Shown here: piece after piece, positions 1-8,527 of the stretch
How the letters are laid out: each line of letters begins with the position of its first letter
How positions within the stretch are numbered: the stretch's first letter is position 1
Origin: Saccharibacillus alkalitolerans
Lineage (GTDB): Bacteria; Bacillota; Bacilli; Paenibacillales; Paenibacillaceae
Assembly (NCBI RefSeq): GCF_011090185.1
Contig: NZ_JAAFGS010000003.1
Span: forward strand, 620,001-684,000
Reading direction: 5' to 3'
DNA: 64,000 nt
Translations under genes and position numbers: made by a program
The notes under the pieces: generated by a model
Database searches by the model: none
The model's input: only the letters and a program-made list of their open reading frames with translations
Told to the model about the DNA's origin: nothing

Positions 1-740
1 ACAAGCTCGGCATTCCGGTAAAAGTCAGCGTTTCTCCTAACTATAACACCATCATCGAAGCCATGTCCGCGAAACAGGTCGACGTAGGCTTCCTGCCTCC
101 TAACGGTTACGTGCTGGCTCATGACGTCAGAAAATCCGCGGACCTTCTGCTGCAGGCTCAGCGCTACGGCGTCGAAGAAGCAACAGGCGCTCCGACGGAA
201 GAAAAAGTCGACTTCTACAAATCCTTGATCCTCGTGAAAAAGGATTCCGGCATCAAGAGCCTGGAAGATCTGAAAGGCAAAAAAATGGGCTGGCAGGACG
301 TTACGTCTTCCGCGGGCTACGTATTCCCGGCGGCTGCCATGATCAAAGAAGGTATGGACCCGACCAAAGACGTTCAGGGCGTTACGCTCAAAGGTCATGA
401 CCAAGCGGTACTGGCTCTGCTGAACGGACAGGTTGACGCGGTTGCCGTCTTCCAGGACGCGCGCAACACGGTCAAAGGCGACGTTCCGGACGTATTCGAC
501 AAGACGGAAATTCTGTATGCTACGGACAAGATCCCGAACGACACGATCAGCGTGCGCAACGACATGTCGCAGGAGTGGAAAGACAAGATTGCCGACGCGT
601 TCATCGCGCTGGGCGAAGATCCGGAAGGCCAAAAAGTCATCAATGACGTATACACGCACGTGGGTTATGCGAAAGGCGACGACGCTAACTTCAATATCGT
701 TCGTGAATCCGCTGAAGCGGTCGGCCAAAAAATCGAGTAG
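1..740 (+). CDS. phnD: Phosphonate ABC transporter substrate-binding protein, 5' truncated
   Basis: This is the C-terminal part of a PhnD-type periplasmic-binding-fold protein; the frame is open to the left edge, with the first complete codon at base 3, so the signal peptide and N-lobe are missing. Visible family features are an early segment reading VSPNYNTIIEAM, the hinge-region stretch SGIKSLEDLKGKKMGW, and FPAAAMIKEG followed by LNGQVDAVAVF, typical of the PhnD/PtxB/SsuA-like type 2 fold. It would capture phosphonate, phosphite or phosphate ester outside the membrane for the PhnCE importer encoded just downstream. No C-P lyase or phosphonatase gene is seen in the window, so the real ligand is open. 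It ends 201 bases before phnC. Confidence 0.9.
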   Translation, partial: KLGIPVKVSVSPNYNTIIEAMSAKQVDVGFLPPNGYVLAHDVRKSADLLLQAQRYGVEEATGAPTEEKVDFYKSLILVKKDSGIKSLEDLKGKKMGWQDVTSSAGYVFPAAAMIKEGMDPTKDVQGVTLKGHDQAVLALLNGQVDAVAVFQDARNTVKGDVPDVFDKTEILYATDKIPNDTISVRNDMSQEWKDKIADAFIALGEDPEGQKVINDVYTHVGYAKGDDANFNIVRESAEAVGQKIE

Positions 741-821
741 TTCTAATCTTCGCCAGTTCAGGAGCGTTATGGTATAATTTCGGCAAAACCTATCCAAACG
801 CGCCCTCTCCGTTCTTTCATG

Positions 822-861
822 CAGCGCCGCTTGCGGTTTTTTACAGCCGCCAGCGGCGCTG
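822..861 (+). other. Stem-loop in the phnD-phnC gap
   Basis: Bases 822-831 (CAGCGCCGCT) are perfectly complementary to 852-861 (AGCGGCGCTG). An inner helix of four pairs (833-836 with 847-850) closes a loop containing six T. A TATAAT box lies upstream at 773-778 but without a good -35. The hairpin may shield the phnD message end or separate expression of the binding protein from the rest of the operon; that role is inference. Confidence 0.5.
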
Positions 862-941
862 TGCGGCGTTTGGAGACGGTACGAATCCAACCGGTTCTTC
901 CCCGCCAAGCAGGGATGCGAATCCGGAGAAAGCGGGCAACG

Positions 942-1736
942 ATGATCGAATTTAAAAATGTAATCAAGCAGTATCCCAACGGCACGATCGGCCTGAATAA
1001 CATCAATCTCACGATTAAAGAAGGCGAGTTCGTCGTCATCGTCGGATTGTCCGGCGCGGGCAAATCGACGCTGCTGCGTTCCATCAACCGTCTGCACGAC
1101 ATCAGCGCGGGCGAGATTCTCGTCGACGGCAAATCGGTCACCCGGGCAAACGGCAAGCAGCTTCGCCGCATCCGCCGAGATATCGGCATGATTTTCCAGA
1201 GCTTCAATCTCGTAAAACGGGCGACCGTGCTGCGCAACGTGCTGTCCGGCCGCGTCGGCTACCATTCCACGTTCAGCACGATGTTCGGCTACTTCCCGAA
1301 AGAAGACCATGAAATCTCGCTGGACGCGCTGAGCCGCGTCAATATCCGCGAGAAAGCTTTCACACGCGCCGATCAGCTGTCCGGCGGACAGCAGCAGCGG
1401 GTTTCGATCGCGCGCGCGCTGGCCCAGCAGCCCAAAGTCATTCTGGCCGACGAGCCGGTCGCTTCCCTTGATCCGCTGACGACCCGCCAGGTCATGGACG
1501 ATCTCCAGCGAATTAACCGCGATCTGAAGATCACGACGATCGTCAACCTGCACTTCATCGATCTGGCCCGCGAATACGCGACGCGCATCATCGGCCTTCG
1601 CGCCGGCGAAGTCGTGTTCGACGGTCCGGTCTCCGAAGCAACCGACGCGAAATTCGCCGAAATCTACGGCCGTCCGATCAACGAGGACGAGCTGCTTGCG
1701 GCCGAGGCTGCAAAAAAAGGAGGCGCAACGGTATGA
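942..1736 (+). CDS. phnC: Phosphonate ABC transporter ATP-binding protein
   Basis: 264-residue ABC ATPase of the PhnC family, which powers uptake by the PhnE permeases. It begins [18 protein letters not shown]; the Walker A is GLSGAGKS, the signature is LSGGQQQR, the Walker B is [12 protein letters not shown] and the switch histidine lies in NLHFIDLA, a PhnC-typical form. The open frame extends upstream to about 819, but the ATG at 942 is preceded by GGAG and gives the usual family N-terminus, so it was chosen. The stop overlaps the phnE start (ATGA), indicating translational coupling. Confidence 0.95.
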   Translation: MIEFKNVIKQYPNGTIGLNNINLTIKEGEFVVIVGLSGAGKSTLLRSINRLHDISAGEILVDGKSVTRANGKQLRRIRRDIGMIFQSFNLVKRATVLRNVLSGRVGYHSTFSTMFGYFPKEDHEISLDALSRVNIREKAFTRADQLSGGQQQRVSIARALAQQPKVILADEPVASLDPLTTRQVMDDLQRINRDLKITTIVNLHFIDLAREYATRIIGLRAGEVVFDGPVSEATDAKFAEIYGRPINEDELLAAEAAKKGGATV

Positions 1737-2587
1737 CGCCCGCTCCCAAGCCGGAAGCGGCGGAAGTAGGCGCGCCTCCTCCTCCGCCTTCCAAAAAGCC
1801 GGCCCCGACCATCGAATCCAAAGGCCTTCAACGTTATAAAATGCTCGGAACCTGGCTGCTGTTTATCGCCGTTCTGATCGTCTGCCTGGTCAGCGTGGAC
1901 GCCGATTTCACGGCCCTGTTCAGCCAGAACGCCCGCGACAATATGGGACGCATCCTGGGCGAAATGGCCCGTCCGGATTGGAGCTATGCCGAAGATATTT
2001 GGGAACCGATGCTCGAAACGGTTCAGATCGCCATCGCCGGCACGATGATCGGTTCGGTGCTTGCCGTGCCGGTCGCGCTGCTGTGCGCGGTCAATATTAT
2101 GCCTCAGAAAATCGTTTCGATTCCGGCGCGTATGGTGCTGAATCTCGTGCGTACCATTCCCGACCTGCTGTTCGCCGCCATCTTCGTTGCGGTATTCGGC
2201 ATCGGCGCGTTCGCCGGCATGCTGGCGCTCGTCTTCTTCTCGTTCGGTCTCGTCGCCAAGCTGACGTACGAAGCGATCGAAGCGATCGACCCGGGCCCGC
2301 TCGAAGCGATGACGGCGTCGGGCGCCAACAAGATTCAATTGATCGTCTTCGGCGTCGTGCCGCAGGCGCTGCCTTACTTCTTCTCGTACGTGCTGTACAC
2401 GTTCGAGGTCAACGTGCGAGCGGCCGCCGTGCTCGGTTTCGTCGGCGCGGGCGGTATCGGTCTGCATCTGGACCAGCAGCTCAACTCGCTGCGCTATGAC
2501 CGCGCTTCGACGATCATTCTGCTGACGCTCGTGATCGTTCTGATCATCGACTACGCGAGTACTTACTTACGGAGGAAATTGCTATGA
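1733..2587 (+). CDS. phnE: Phosphonate ABC transporter permease, first copy
   Basis: 284-residue inner-membrane permease of the PhnE family. The first 30 residues are a Pro/Ala/Lys-rich cytoplasmic lead, followed by hydrophobic segments beginning at [12 protein letters not shown]. The EAA-type loop that contacts the ATPase is visible as [12 protein letters not shown], followed by [22 protein letters not shown], and the FVGAGGIG motif is present. It overlaps phnC by four bases behind a GGAGG site and overlaps the second phnE gene by four bases. Two different PhnE proteins in a row suggest a heterodimeric channel. Confidence 0.93.
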   Translation: MTPAPKPEAAEVGAPPPPPSKKPAPTIESKGLQRYKMLGTWLLFIAVLIVCLVSVDADFTALFSQNARDNMGRILGEMARPDWSYAEDIWEPMLETVQIAIAGTMIGSVLAVPVALLCAVNIMPQKIVSIPARMVLNLVRTIPDLLFAAIFVAVFGIGAFAGMLALVFFSFGLVAKLTYEAIEAIDPGPLEAMTASGANKIQLIVFGVVPQALPYFFSYVLYTFEVNVRAAAVLGFVGAGGIGLHLDQQLNSLRYDRASTIILLTLVIVLIIDYASTYLRRKLL

Positions 2588-3381
2588 ACCAATCCGTTCC
2601 TTCCAAATCCCGTCTTCCGCTGATCCGCAACTGGATCGTCGGCGCGCTGCTTATCGTTCTGTTCGTGTGGTCGCTGTCCGCGATGCAGTTCGAAGGCATT
2701 CAGGAATACGGCGCCACGGTCATGAAATCGATCTGGCACGGATTCACACACCCCGATTGGGACTATGTATACATGCCCGAAGGAGAAGACCTGCTTAGAG
2801 GCCTGCTGGAGACACTGATCATTTCCATTCTCGGCACGTTCATCTCCGCCTTCCTCTGTATACCGTTCGCCTTCTGGGCTTCGGATAACATGAGCCGACT
2901 GAAGATCGTATCCGGCAGCGGCAAATTCGTGCTGACGGTCATCCGGGTATTCCCGGAAATCATCATGGCGATCCTGTTCATCGTCGCGGTCGGTCCCGGC
3001 GCGTTCGCGGGCGTACTGGCGCTCGGCGTCCACTCGATCGGCATGCTGGCGAAGCTCTATTCCGAAACGATCGAAGCCGTCGACAACGGCCCGCGCGAAG
3101 CGCTGATCTCCAGCGGCGCGAGCAAGCTGCAGGTGCTGCGCTTCGCCGTGCTGCCGCAGGTCATCCCGCAGTTCATCTCGTATGCGCTGTACCGGTTCGA
3201 GATCAACATCCGTTCCGCGACCGTGCTCGGTCTCGTCGGCGCGGGCGGCATCGGCACCCCGCTGATCTTCGCCCTGCAGACCCGGAACTGGGGCCGCGTC
3301 GGCATTATCCTGCTGGGCATCGTGATTCTGGTCATCATCATCGACCTGATTTCCGGCTGGCTGCGCCGCCGCATCATCTAA
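2584..3381 (+). CDS. phnE: Phosphonate ABC transporter permease, second copy
   Basis: 265-residue PhnE-family permease, homologous to the preceding gene but divergent. It has an N-terminal membrane helix (NWIVGALLIVLFVWSL), the EAA loop as EALISSGASKLQVLRFAVLPQ, and LVGAGGIGTPL in the last third. ATG overlaps the previous stop (ATGA), with GGAGG just upstream inside the preceding gene. It is the last gene of the operon. Confidence 0.93.
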   Translation: MNQSVPSKSRLPLIRNWIVGALLIVLFVWSLSAMQFEGIQEYGATVMKSIWHGFTHPDWDYVYMPEGEDLLRGLLETLIISILGTFISAFLCIPFAFWASDNMSRLKIVSGSGKFVLTVIRVFPEIIMAILFIVAVGPGAFAGVLALGVHSIGMLAKLYSETIEAVDNGPREALISSGASKLQVLRFAVLPQVIPQFISYALYRFEINIRSATVLGLVGAGGIGTPLIFALQTRNWGRVGIILLGIVILVIIIDLISGWLRRRII

Positions 3382-3425
3382 TCCCGGCCTGCCGCAATGA
3401 AGAAACGGCAGTCAAAGCGATAAGC

Positions 3426-3464
3426 AAAAAACGAACCCCCTCATCCGCCGGATGAGGGGGTTCG
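3426..3464 (-). terminator. Intrinsic terminator, converging genes
   Basis: A perfect 15-bp stem (3432-3446 with 3450-3464) encloses a 3-base loop. On the minus strand it is followed by six T (A-run 3426-3431), so it fits the symporter gene at 3553-5025; it can also stop phnE transcripts from the other side. Confidence 0.9.
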
Positions 3465-3552
3465 TTCGTAGGCTCCGTGTTCGCGCGTTCGGACTTTCCG
3501 CAGGAAGCCCCGGCGCTTCGCGCAGGAAGCTTCCGCGCGAAGCGGCTGCGAA

Positions 3553-5025
3553 TCAGCGATTCTTCGGCGGCTGCGATATCGCGCCGGACGGCCCGCCGTT
3601 AATTTCCTTCCAGATTTCCGCGTTGCGGATGCCGAGCTTCTCCGGATCGAAGACGGGGTCGAGCCCTTCCTTCTTCTGCCGCTCGTAATCTCTGAGCGTC
3701 TGAAGCGCCGGCTTGGCCAGGAGAAGAATGGCGATAACGTTCAGCCAGACCATCAGCCCGAGGCCGATATCGCCCAGCGTCCAGGCCAGAGCGGCCGTTT
3801 TGACCGTCCCGTAGAAAGTGGCGCCCAGTACGACGAGCTTCAGAATCAGCGCCGGGCCGAACAACTTCTTCCCTTTGAACAGATACGCCAGATTGGTCTC
3901 CGCGATATAATAGTAGGCCATGATGGTCGTAAAGGCGAAGAAGAACAGCGCAATCGCGACAAATCCGGCACCGAGCCCCGGTACGACGGATTCGATCGCC
4001 GCCTGCGTATACCCCGCCCCTTCTTCCACGCCCGGCAGGTTCTGCACGATAAAGCTGCCGCTGCCGTCTTCTACGTTATACATGCCCGTGAACAGGATCA
4101 TGAATGCCGTCGCCGAGCAGACGAGCAGCGTGTCGACGTATACGGAAAACGCCTGTACCAATCCCTGCTTCGCCGGGTGGGAGACTTCCGCGGCCGAAGC
4201 GGCATGCGGCCCCGTCCCCTGTCCCGCCTCGTTGGAATAGATGCCGCGCTTGACGCCCCAGGCGATCGCCGAACCGACGATTCCGCCGAAAGCGGCGTCC
4301 GAAGCGAACGCGCTCCGGAAAATCAAACCGAATACCTGCGGAATTTGCGTAAAATTCATTCCGATGATGACGACCGCCATCAAGATGTAAGCCAGAGCCA
4401 TGAACGGCACGACGAACTCCGCCACTCGGGCGATGCTGCGTACCCCGCCGAAAATAATGACGGCAAGCAGCACGACCAATACCGTTCCGGTCACCGCCGG
4501 GGTAATGCCGAAAGCATTTTTCATGCCTACCGCGATCGAATTGGACTGCACTCCGGGCATCAGCAGGCTCATCGCCAGCAGCGCCGCAATCGCGAAGATG
4601 ATGGCGAACCACTTCCAGCCGATCCCTTTCTCGATGTAGTAGGCGGGACCTCCGCGATACTGCCCGTCCTGCTTCACTTTATAAATTTGACCCAGCGTCG
4701 ACTCGATGTAGGCGGTCGCCGCCCCGATAAAAGCGATAGCCCACATCCAAAATACCGCCCCCGGACCTCCCAGTCCGATCGCCGTACCGACGCCCGCGAT
4801 ATTGCCTGTCCCCACTCTTCCCGACAAAGCGATGGCCAAAGCTTGAAAAGAAGACACGCCCGCATCCGAACTCTTGCCCCTGAACATCAGCACGATCATT
4901 TCCTTGATGTGCCTTACCTGCAAAAACCTCGTCAGCAGGCTGAAAATCAAACCGACGCCCAAGCAGATGTAGATGACGGGCGTGCTCCATAGTACCGCTG
5001 AAATCGAATTCGCAATCTGCTCCAT
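3553..5025 (-). CDS. Alanine/glycine:cation symporter (AGCS family)
   Basis: 490-residue polytopic membrane protein that takes up alanine or glycine with Na+ (or H+). Family signatures are ALSGRVGTGNIAGVGTAIGLGGPGAVFWMW near residue 70 (described in pieces: SGRVGTGNIAGV, GGPGAVFWMW) and AWGVKRGIYSNEAGQGT in the middle, with about ten hydrophobic segments. The C-terminus is a hydrophilic tail of about 50 residues. It is transcribed alone, with its own terminator at 3426-3464; the 209-base gap upstream holds the terminator of the AAA gene. AlsT/DagA are family names; substrate preference cannot be read from the sequence. Confidence 0.93.
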   Translation of the reverse strand: MEQIANSISAVLWSTPVIYICLGVGLIFSLLTRFLQVRHIKEMIVLMFRGKSSDAGVSSFQALAIALSGRVGTGNIAGVGTAIGLGGPGAVFWMWAIAFIGAATAYIESTLGQIYKVKQDGQYRGGPAYYIEKGIGWKWFAIIFAIAALLAMSLLMPGVQSNSIAVGMKNAFGITPAVTGTVLVVLLAVIIFGGVRSIARVAEFVVPFMALAYILMAVVIIGMNFTQIPQVFGLIFRSAFASDAAFGGIVGSAIAWGVKRGIYSNEAGQGTGPHAASAAEVSHPAKQGLVQAFSVYVDTLLVCSATAFMILFTGMYNVEDGSGSFIVQNLPGVEEGAGYTQAAIESVVPGLGAGFVAIALFFFAFTTIMAYYYIAETNLAYLFKGKKLFGPALILKLVVLGATFYGTVKTAALAWTLGDIGLGLMVWLNVIAILLLAKPALQTLRDYERQKKEGLDPVFDPEKLGIRNAEIWKEINGGPSGAISQPPKNR

Positions 5026-5158
5026 AAACGCCTCCGTAGTTTGTTTTCTTTTTCTTTAATCCACTACTGTTACGACGCATTATAGTTAAGGAGCAAACAA
5101 ATGACAAGATGAATGTAAGCTATATTTTCATTAGTCTTACAAAGAGCGTATCGACCAT

Positions 5159-5200
5159 CAAAAAAACCGGTTAGACGCCGCATGCGGCGCCTAACCGGTT
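5159..5200 (-). terminator. Intrinsic terminator of the rtcB-AAA operon
   Basis: AACCGGTTAG (5165-5174) pairs with CTAACCGGTT (5191-5200). After one mismatch the stem continues with CGCCGC/GCGGCG. A T-run follows on the minus strand, directly downstream of the AAA ATPase gene. Confidence 0.88.
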
Positions 5201-5234
5201 TCTTGATAAATCGCGATCGCTTTTTCAATCCGCT

Positions 5235-6566
5235 TCAGAACTGAAATCCGATTCCGCCGTCCCGTCCGTCCATCCAGCTGCCCTTCTTCTCCTTGCTCAG
5301 TTCCCCGTTCATCGAACGGACGATGCCCGCGATATCCGCTTCGCCGCGCTCGTTCCAATCCAGGGCGGCCGATACGTAGAGCTCGCCGAGCTGCGCCATG
5401 CTGAAGCCTTTCGTCAGCGATATCGCCTGCTCGAACCCCTGCTGCGAGACGAATTCCGTCAGTCCGCGGCGTTCCAGGAACGCCCGGCGCATGCCTTCGT
5501 CCGGCAGCATGATCTCGTACGATCGGTCGAAGCGGCCGGCGCGGTTCATCAGGCCCGGATCGATCTTGTCGGGATAGTTCGTGGTACCGATCAGGAATAT
5601 GCCTTCCTTCGAAGTGGCGCCGTCCAGCGTGTTCAGGAAAAAGGAGCGTACGCCCTGCGGCATGGAGTCGATATCTTCGATAACGAGCACCATCGGCGCC
5701 AGGCGAGCGGCCGTCTCGAACACTTCCTGAACGGAGCCGCTGGACGTATATTCGGTAATCTGCCAGTAAGCGGCCGGTCCCGGCACGCTGCCGGCGATCG
5801 ACTTCACCAGCGTCGTTTTGCCGTTGCCGGGACGTCCGTAGAGCAGGATGCCCCGTTTGAACGGCAGATTATGCTTATGGTAAAAAGTCCGGTCCGAAGC
5901 GAAAAATTGATCGAGCGACCGGTAAATTTCTTTTTTCAGCGGTTCGGGCAAAATGACATCGTCGCGCGTTACCGTGCGGGTGATCGGCTCGCTTTCCCGC
6001 TGAATGCCGTTGTTCGTGTCCGTGAATACGGTGATCCGATTTTTCTCCCGATTGCGCTGACGGGTGCGAACGCTGCCCAGGAATCGGCTGATCGCCTCGT
6101 CGTCCGTCGCGAACACGAAATCTTCGCTGTAGATGCCGTGCTGGCGGAACATCGGAATGCGCGCCAGCGCCACGCCCTGCTGCGGGTATACGAACACATT
6201 GTTGCGAATGGCCGGATGGATCGTATATTCCGGCGAGCTGCTGTCCTCGTCGTAAGCGAAAGTCCGGCCTTCAAGGCCTTCGTAAATCTTCCCGGCGCAT
6301 TCCACTTCCGCAGCGCCTTTCTTCACGTCTTCTTCGAGCAGATCCCAATAGTCGCTGTTGCCGTCGTCGCTGGCATACAGCGTATAGGCGATGCCGTAGC
6401 GCTCTTCGAGCATCGCTTCGATGCCCCGGGTCACGCGGGCGTACGCTTCGTAATCGCCCATATTCGGATTGCCCGGTTCGTAAGCGACGATCGTTCGTTC
6501 CTGGCCGGCCGGAATATCGATTCCCGCGATTCGCAGGCCTTTATCCGATTTTGCTTTTCGTTCCAT
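5235..6566 (-). CDS. AAA+ ATPase paired with RtcB
   Basis: 443-residue protein with a classical AAA domain in its second half. The Walker A is GRPGNGKT (244-251), the Walker B is VLVIEDID (293-300), sensor 1 is GTTN (327-330), and NRAGRFDR (341-348) supplies the arginine fingers. The ATPase core resembles the BCS1/CDC48 type rather than the sigma-54 activator RtcR that controls rtc genes in Proteobacteria. The first 200 residues match no domain I recognise; they are acidic and contain a clamp-like segment before the helix LPEPLKKEIYRSLDQFF. Its ATG follows the rtcB stop by one base, so the two are co-transcribed and probably act together, for example in remodelling RNA or protein substrates during RNA repair (inference). 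Confidence 0.9.
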   Translation of the reverse strand: MERKAKSDKGLRIAGIDIPAGQERTIVAYEPGNPNMGDYEAYARVTRGIEAMLEERYGIAYTLYASDDGNSDYWDLLEEDVKKGAAEVECAGKIYEGLEGRTFAYDEDSSSPEYTIHPAIRNNVFVYPQQGVALARIPMFRQHGIYSEDFVFATDDEAISRFLGSVRTRQRNREKNRITVFTDTNNGIQRESEPITRTVTRDDVILPEPLKKEIYRSLDQFFASDRTFYHKHNLPFKRGILLYGRPGNGKTTLVKSIAGSVPGPAAYWQITEYTSSGSVQEVFETAARLAPMVLVIEDIDSMPQGVRSFFLNTLDGATSKEGIFLIGTTNYPDKIDPGLMNRAGRFDRSYEIMLPDEGMRRAFLERRGLTEFVSQQGFEQAISLTKGFSMAQLGELYVSAALDWNERGEADIAGIVRSMNGELSKEKKGSWMDGRDGGIGFQF

Positions 6567-6567
6567 A

Positions 6568-8043
6568 TTAAGATTTCGCTCCCTTCACTGCCGCAAGCGG
6601 CCTGCATTTGGCCACGACGGAAGCAAGTCCCGCTCCCGTTACGCTGCCGATAATTTGATCCACGTCTTTATATGCCTGCGGCGCTTCGTCCAGAATGACG
6701 CCCAGCGAGTTGTGGTTGACGATAACTTCTTCTTCGGTACCGACCTTGAGCGCGGCGGCGAATTGATCCACCGTCACCAGACGCTTCGTCGCGCTGCGCG
6801 AACGGACCCGTCCGGCGCCGTGACAGATCGAGTGATAGTTGGCCGCTCCGCCCGGCAGCCCGGCCATAATATACGAAGCCGTTCCCATCGAACCCGGAAT
6901 CAGCGCCGGATGGCCGGTCTCCATATAGACGTCCGGATTATCGGGATGCCCGGCCGGAAGCGCCCGGGTCGCGCCTTTGCGGTGCACGAACCGCTCTTCT
7001 CCTCCGTGACGCTCTTCCCAGGCGTAATTGTGCATCAGGTCGTACAGAAGATTCATTTCGAGCTTCGGCCCGAAAACGTCCAGAAAAGCTTCGCGGATCG
7101 CGTAAGCGATCAGATGACGATTGACGACCGCCACGTTCAGCGCCGAAGCCATCATATCGGTATACCGCCGGCCTTCCGGCGAATCGAGCGGCGCGAAGAT
7201 CAGCTTCGGATCGTCCGTGCCGAACCCGAGCCGCTTCATCGCGCGGGCCGCCATCGGCGTATAATGCTGGCTGACCATCGCCCCCCAGGCGCGCGAGCCG
7301 GAGTGGATCATGACGGCGACCTGACCGTCGAACATTCCCCACCGCTTCGCGATCTCCCGGTTCTCTTCCGCAATCTCGAGATATTGAATCTCCGCGAAAT
7401 GATTGCCGCCGCCGAGCGTGCCGAGCTGCCGGAGTCCTTTGACCCAGTAATTGTCGGCTACCGCATTCAGCTCTTCCGGATCGAAAGCGAATCTCGCCTG
7501 CTCTACGCGCGTCAGCGAAGGCGAGCGTTTGACCGGCATGCTATCGGGCAAATACTTGCCCGGCAGCCCTTTGAGTCCTTTTTGCACGATATGGTCCATC
7601 CGCAGGTCGGAGAAAGCGCCCCGTTTGTGCGCCTCCATCGGCAGATATTTTTCGATCCGGTTGACCAGTTTGCGGCGCAGGCGCAGATCCTGCACATCGC
7701 GGCGGTGCAGATTGGTCAGATGGACGCGCATGCCGCAGCCGATATCGCTGCCGACGATCGACGGGGACACCATGCCGTCTTCGCTATTCCAGACCGCCGT
7801 CGTGCCGATGCACGTACCGACGCCGACATGCACGTCTGGCGTGTAGCCCATATAGCGGATGCCGGGAATTTGCAGATTTCGTCCGGCCATTTCGAAAATG
7901 CGCGGGTCCAGCCCGGCGAACAGCTCCTTGTCCGCATAGACGTGAACGCTGCCTTCGGCAAGCTTGACTTCATGATAACAGGATTCAAAGCCCGTTGGGT
8001 TAACGTTAGGTTGTAAGTGTTTGGACATCAAGTAAAATTCCAT
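6568..8043 (-). CDS. rtcB: RNA-splicing/repair ligase RtcB
   Basis: 491-residue RtcB, a GTP- and Mn2+-dependent ligase joining 2',3'-cyclic phosphate (3'-phosphate) and 5'-OH RNA ends. Metal and GMP-binding motifs are intact: SDIGCGMRVHL (Cys103), GTLGGGNHFAEIQ, HSGSRAWG and SICHGAGRVRSRSA, with His408 as the expected guanylated residue. Two starts compete: ATG 8043, very close to GAGAGG, and ATG 8028 (MSKHLQ), which leaves a longer spacing; neither is ideal. No archease or RtcA gene is nearby. The gene lies behind a long leader with a terminator and shares its transcript with the AAA ATPase. Confidence 0.95.
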   Translation of the reverse strand: MEFYLMSKHLQPNVNPTGFESCYHEVKLAEGSVHVYADKELFAGLDPRIFEMAGRNLQIPGIRYMGYTPDVHVGVGTCIGTTAVWNSEDGMVSPSIVGSDIGCGMRVHLTNLHRRDVQDLRLRRKLVNRIEKYLPMEAHKRGAFSDLRMDHIVQKGLKGLPGKYLPDSMPVKRSPSLTRVEQARFAFDPEELNAVADNYWVKGLRQLGTLGGGNHFAEIQYLEIAEENREIAKRWGMFDGQVAVMIHSGSRAWGAMVSQHYTPMAARAMKRLGFGTDDPKLIFAPLDSPEGRRYTDMMASALNVAVVNRHLIAYAIREAFLDVFGPKLEMNLLYDLMHNYAWEERHGGEERFVHRKGATRALPAGHPDNPDVYMETGHPALIPGSMGTASYIMAGLPGGAANYHSICHGAGRVRSRSATKRLVTVDQFAAALKVGTEEEVIVNHNSLGVILDEAPQAYKDVDQIIGSVTGAGLASVVAKCRPLAAVKGAKS

Positions 8044-8081
8044 TCCTCTCTATTTGGACAAATCGGGATAAAAATGCATGC

Positions 8082-8109
8082 AAAAAAACCGCGGACCTCT
8101 CGTCCGCGG
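8082..8109 (-). terminator. Leader terminator (attenuator) in front of rtcB
   Basis: On the minus strand CCGCGGAC, loop GAGAG, GTCCGCGG is followed directly by seven T. It sits between the promoter (8346-8375) and the rtcB start about 40 bases further on, so transcription of rtcB must pass a strong intrinsic terminator. No T-box sequence (GGTGG-ACCGCG type) or other riboswitch I know is visible in the leader. Confidence 0.85.
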
Positions 8110-8231
8110 CTGCGCCGGCATTGCTCAAGCTCCATGATTGGAAGGCGCTTTCCGCATCTCCGTCAGAGGTGCGGAAAACGACCGCGAGGCGATGCAGGTC
8201 CGTCAAACGGAACGCTGCCGCGCCGCGAAGC

Positions 8232-8312
8232 TCAAGCCAGGCCGTACCCGTCGAGGACAGGCAGAACGAAAGGCGAAGATTCGGTTGTCAAGTAACGGTT
8301 AACGACGATCAT
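8232..8312 (-). CDS. Possible leader peptide of rtcB (26 aa)
   Basis: An ATG at 8312 preceded by GGAGG with a 9-base spacing opens a 26-codon frame that begins MIVVNRYLTTESS and ends GYGLA-stop. It is too short for a domain match. It lies just downstream of a consensus promoter and upstream of the terminator at 8082-8109. Two overlapping CGCGGC hexamers immediately after its stop (minus strand, 8227-8217) could pair with GCCGCG in the 5' arm of the terminator. Together this resembles a translation-controlled attenuator. That it is translated is inference from the ribosome-binding site. Confidence 0.5.
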   Translation of the reverse strand: MIVVNRYLTTESSPFVLPVLDGYGLA

Positions 8313-8345
8313 TGCTGCCAGCCTCCTTTGTCAAATAGTAATTTA

Positions 8346-8375
8346 ATCATAGCCCCTATAAACGGCGGTTGTCAA
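8346..8375 (-). promoter_or_regulatory. SigA-type promoter of the rtcB leader
   Basis: On the minus strand TTGACA (8375-8370), 18-base spacer, TATGAT (8351-8346). Transcription would start near 8339, giving a leader of roughly 300 bases before rtcB. Confidence 0.8.
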
Positions 8376-8494
8376 CCCTAATACTGGAAGCGATTTTCGC
8401 GTCTTTTGTCCATTTCCCCGGCCTTGGTCTATAATGGACAGCGTAAGCCCGCCGCGGCCGAACGGTCCGAATCGGCGCGGCGATAACGAAACTC

Positions 8495-8527
8495 GGGAGG
8501 TGTAGGCCGGGAATCCGGCCGTACTTG
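8495..8527 (+). promoter_or_regulatory. Hairpin between ribosome-binding site and start codon
   Basis: GGGAGG (8495-8500) is 27 bases from ATG 8528, far too distant for normal initiation. Between them GGCCGG (8505-8510), GAAT, CCGGCC (8515-8520) forms a perfect 6-bp hairpin. Folding it reduces the effective spacing to about 11 bases (8 for the TTG at 8525). This arrangement decides the start of the downstream gene. Confidence 0.6.

Noticed and set aside
1-3381. C-P lyase pathway locus
   Set aside because: Only transport genes are present; no phnGHIJKLM, phnX or phosphite dehydrogenase gene is visible.
8044-8345. T-box riboswitch before rtcB
   Set aside because: The conserved T-box bulge sequence before the terminator is absent and no specifier loop could be recognised.
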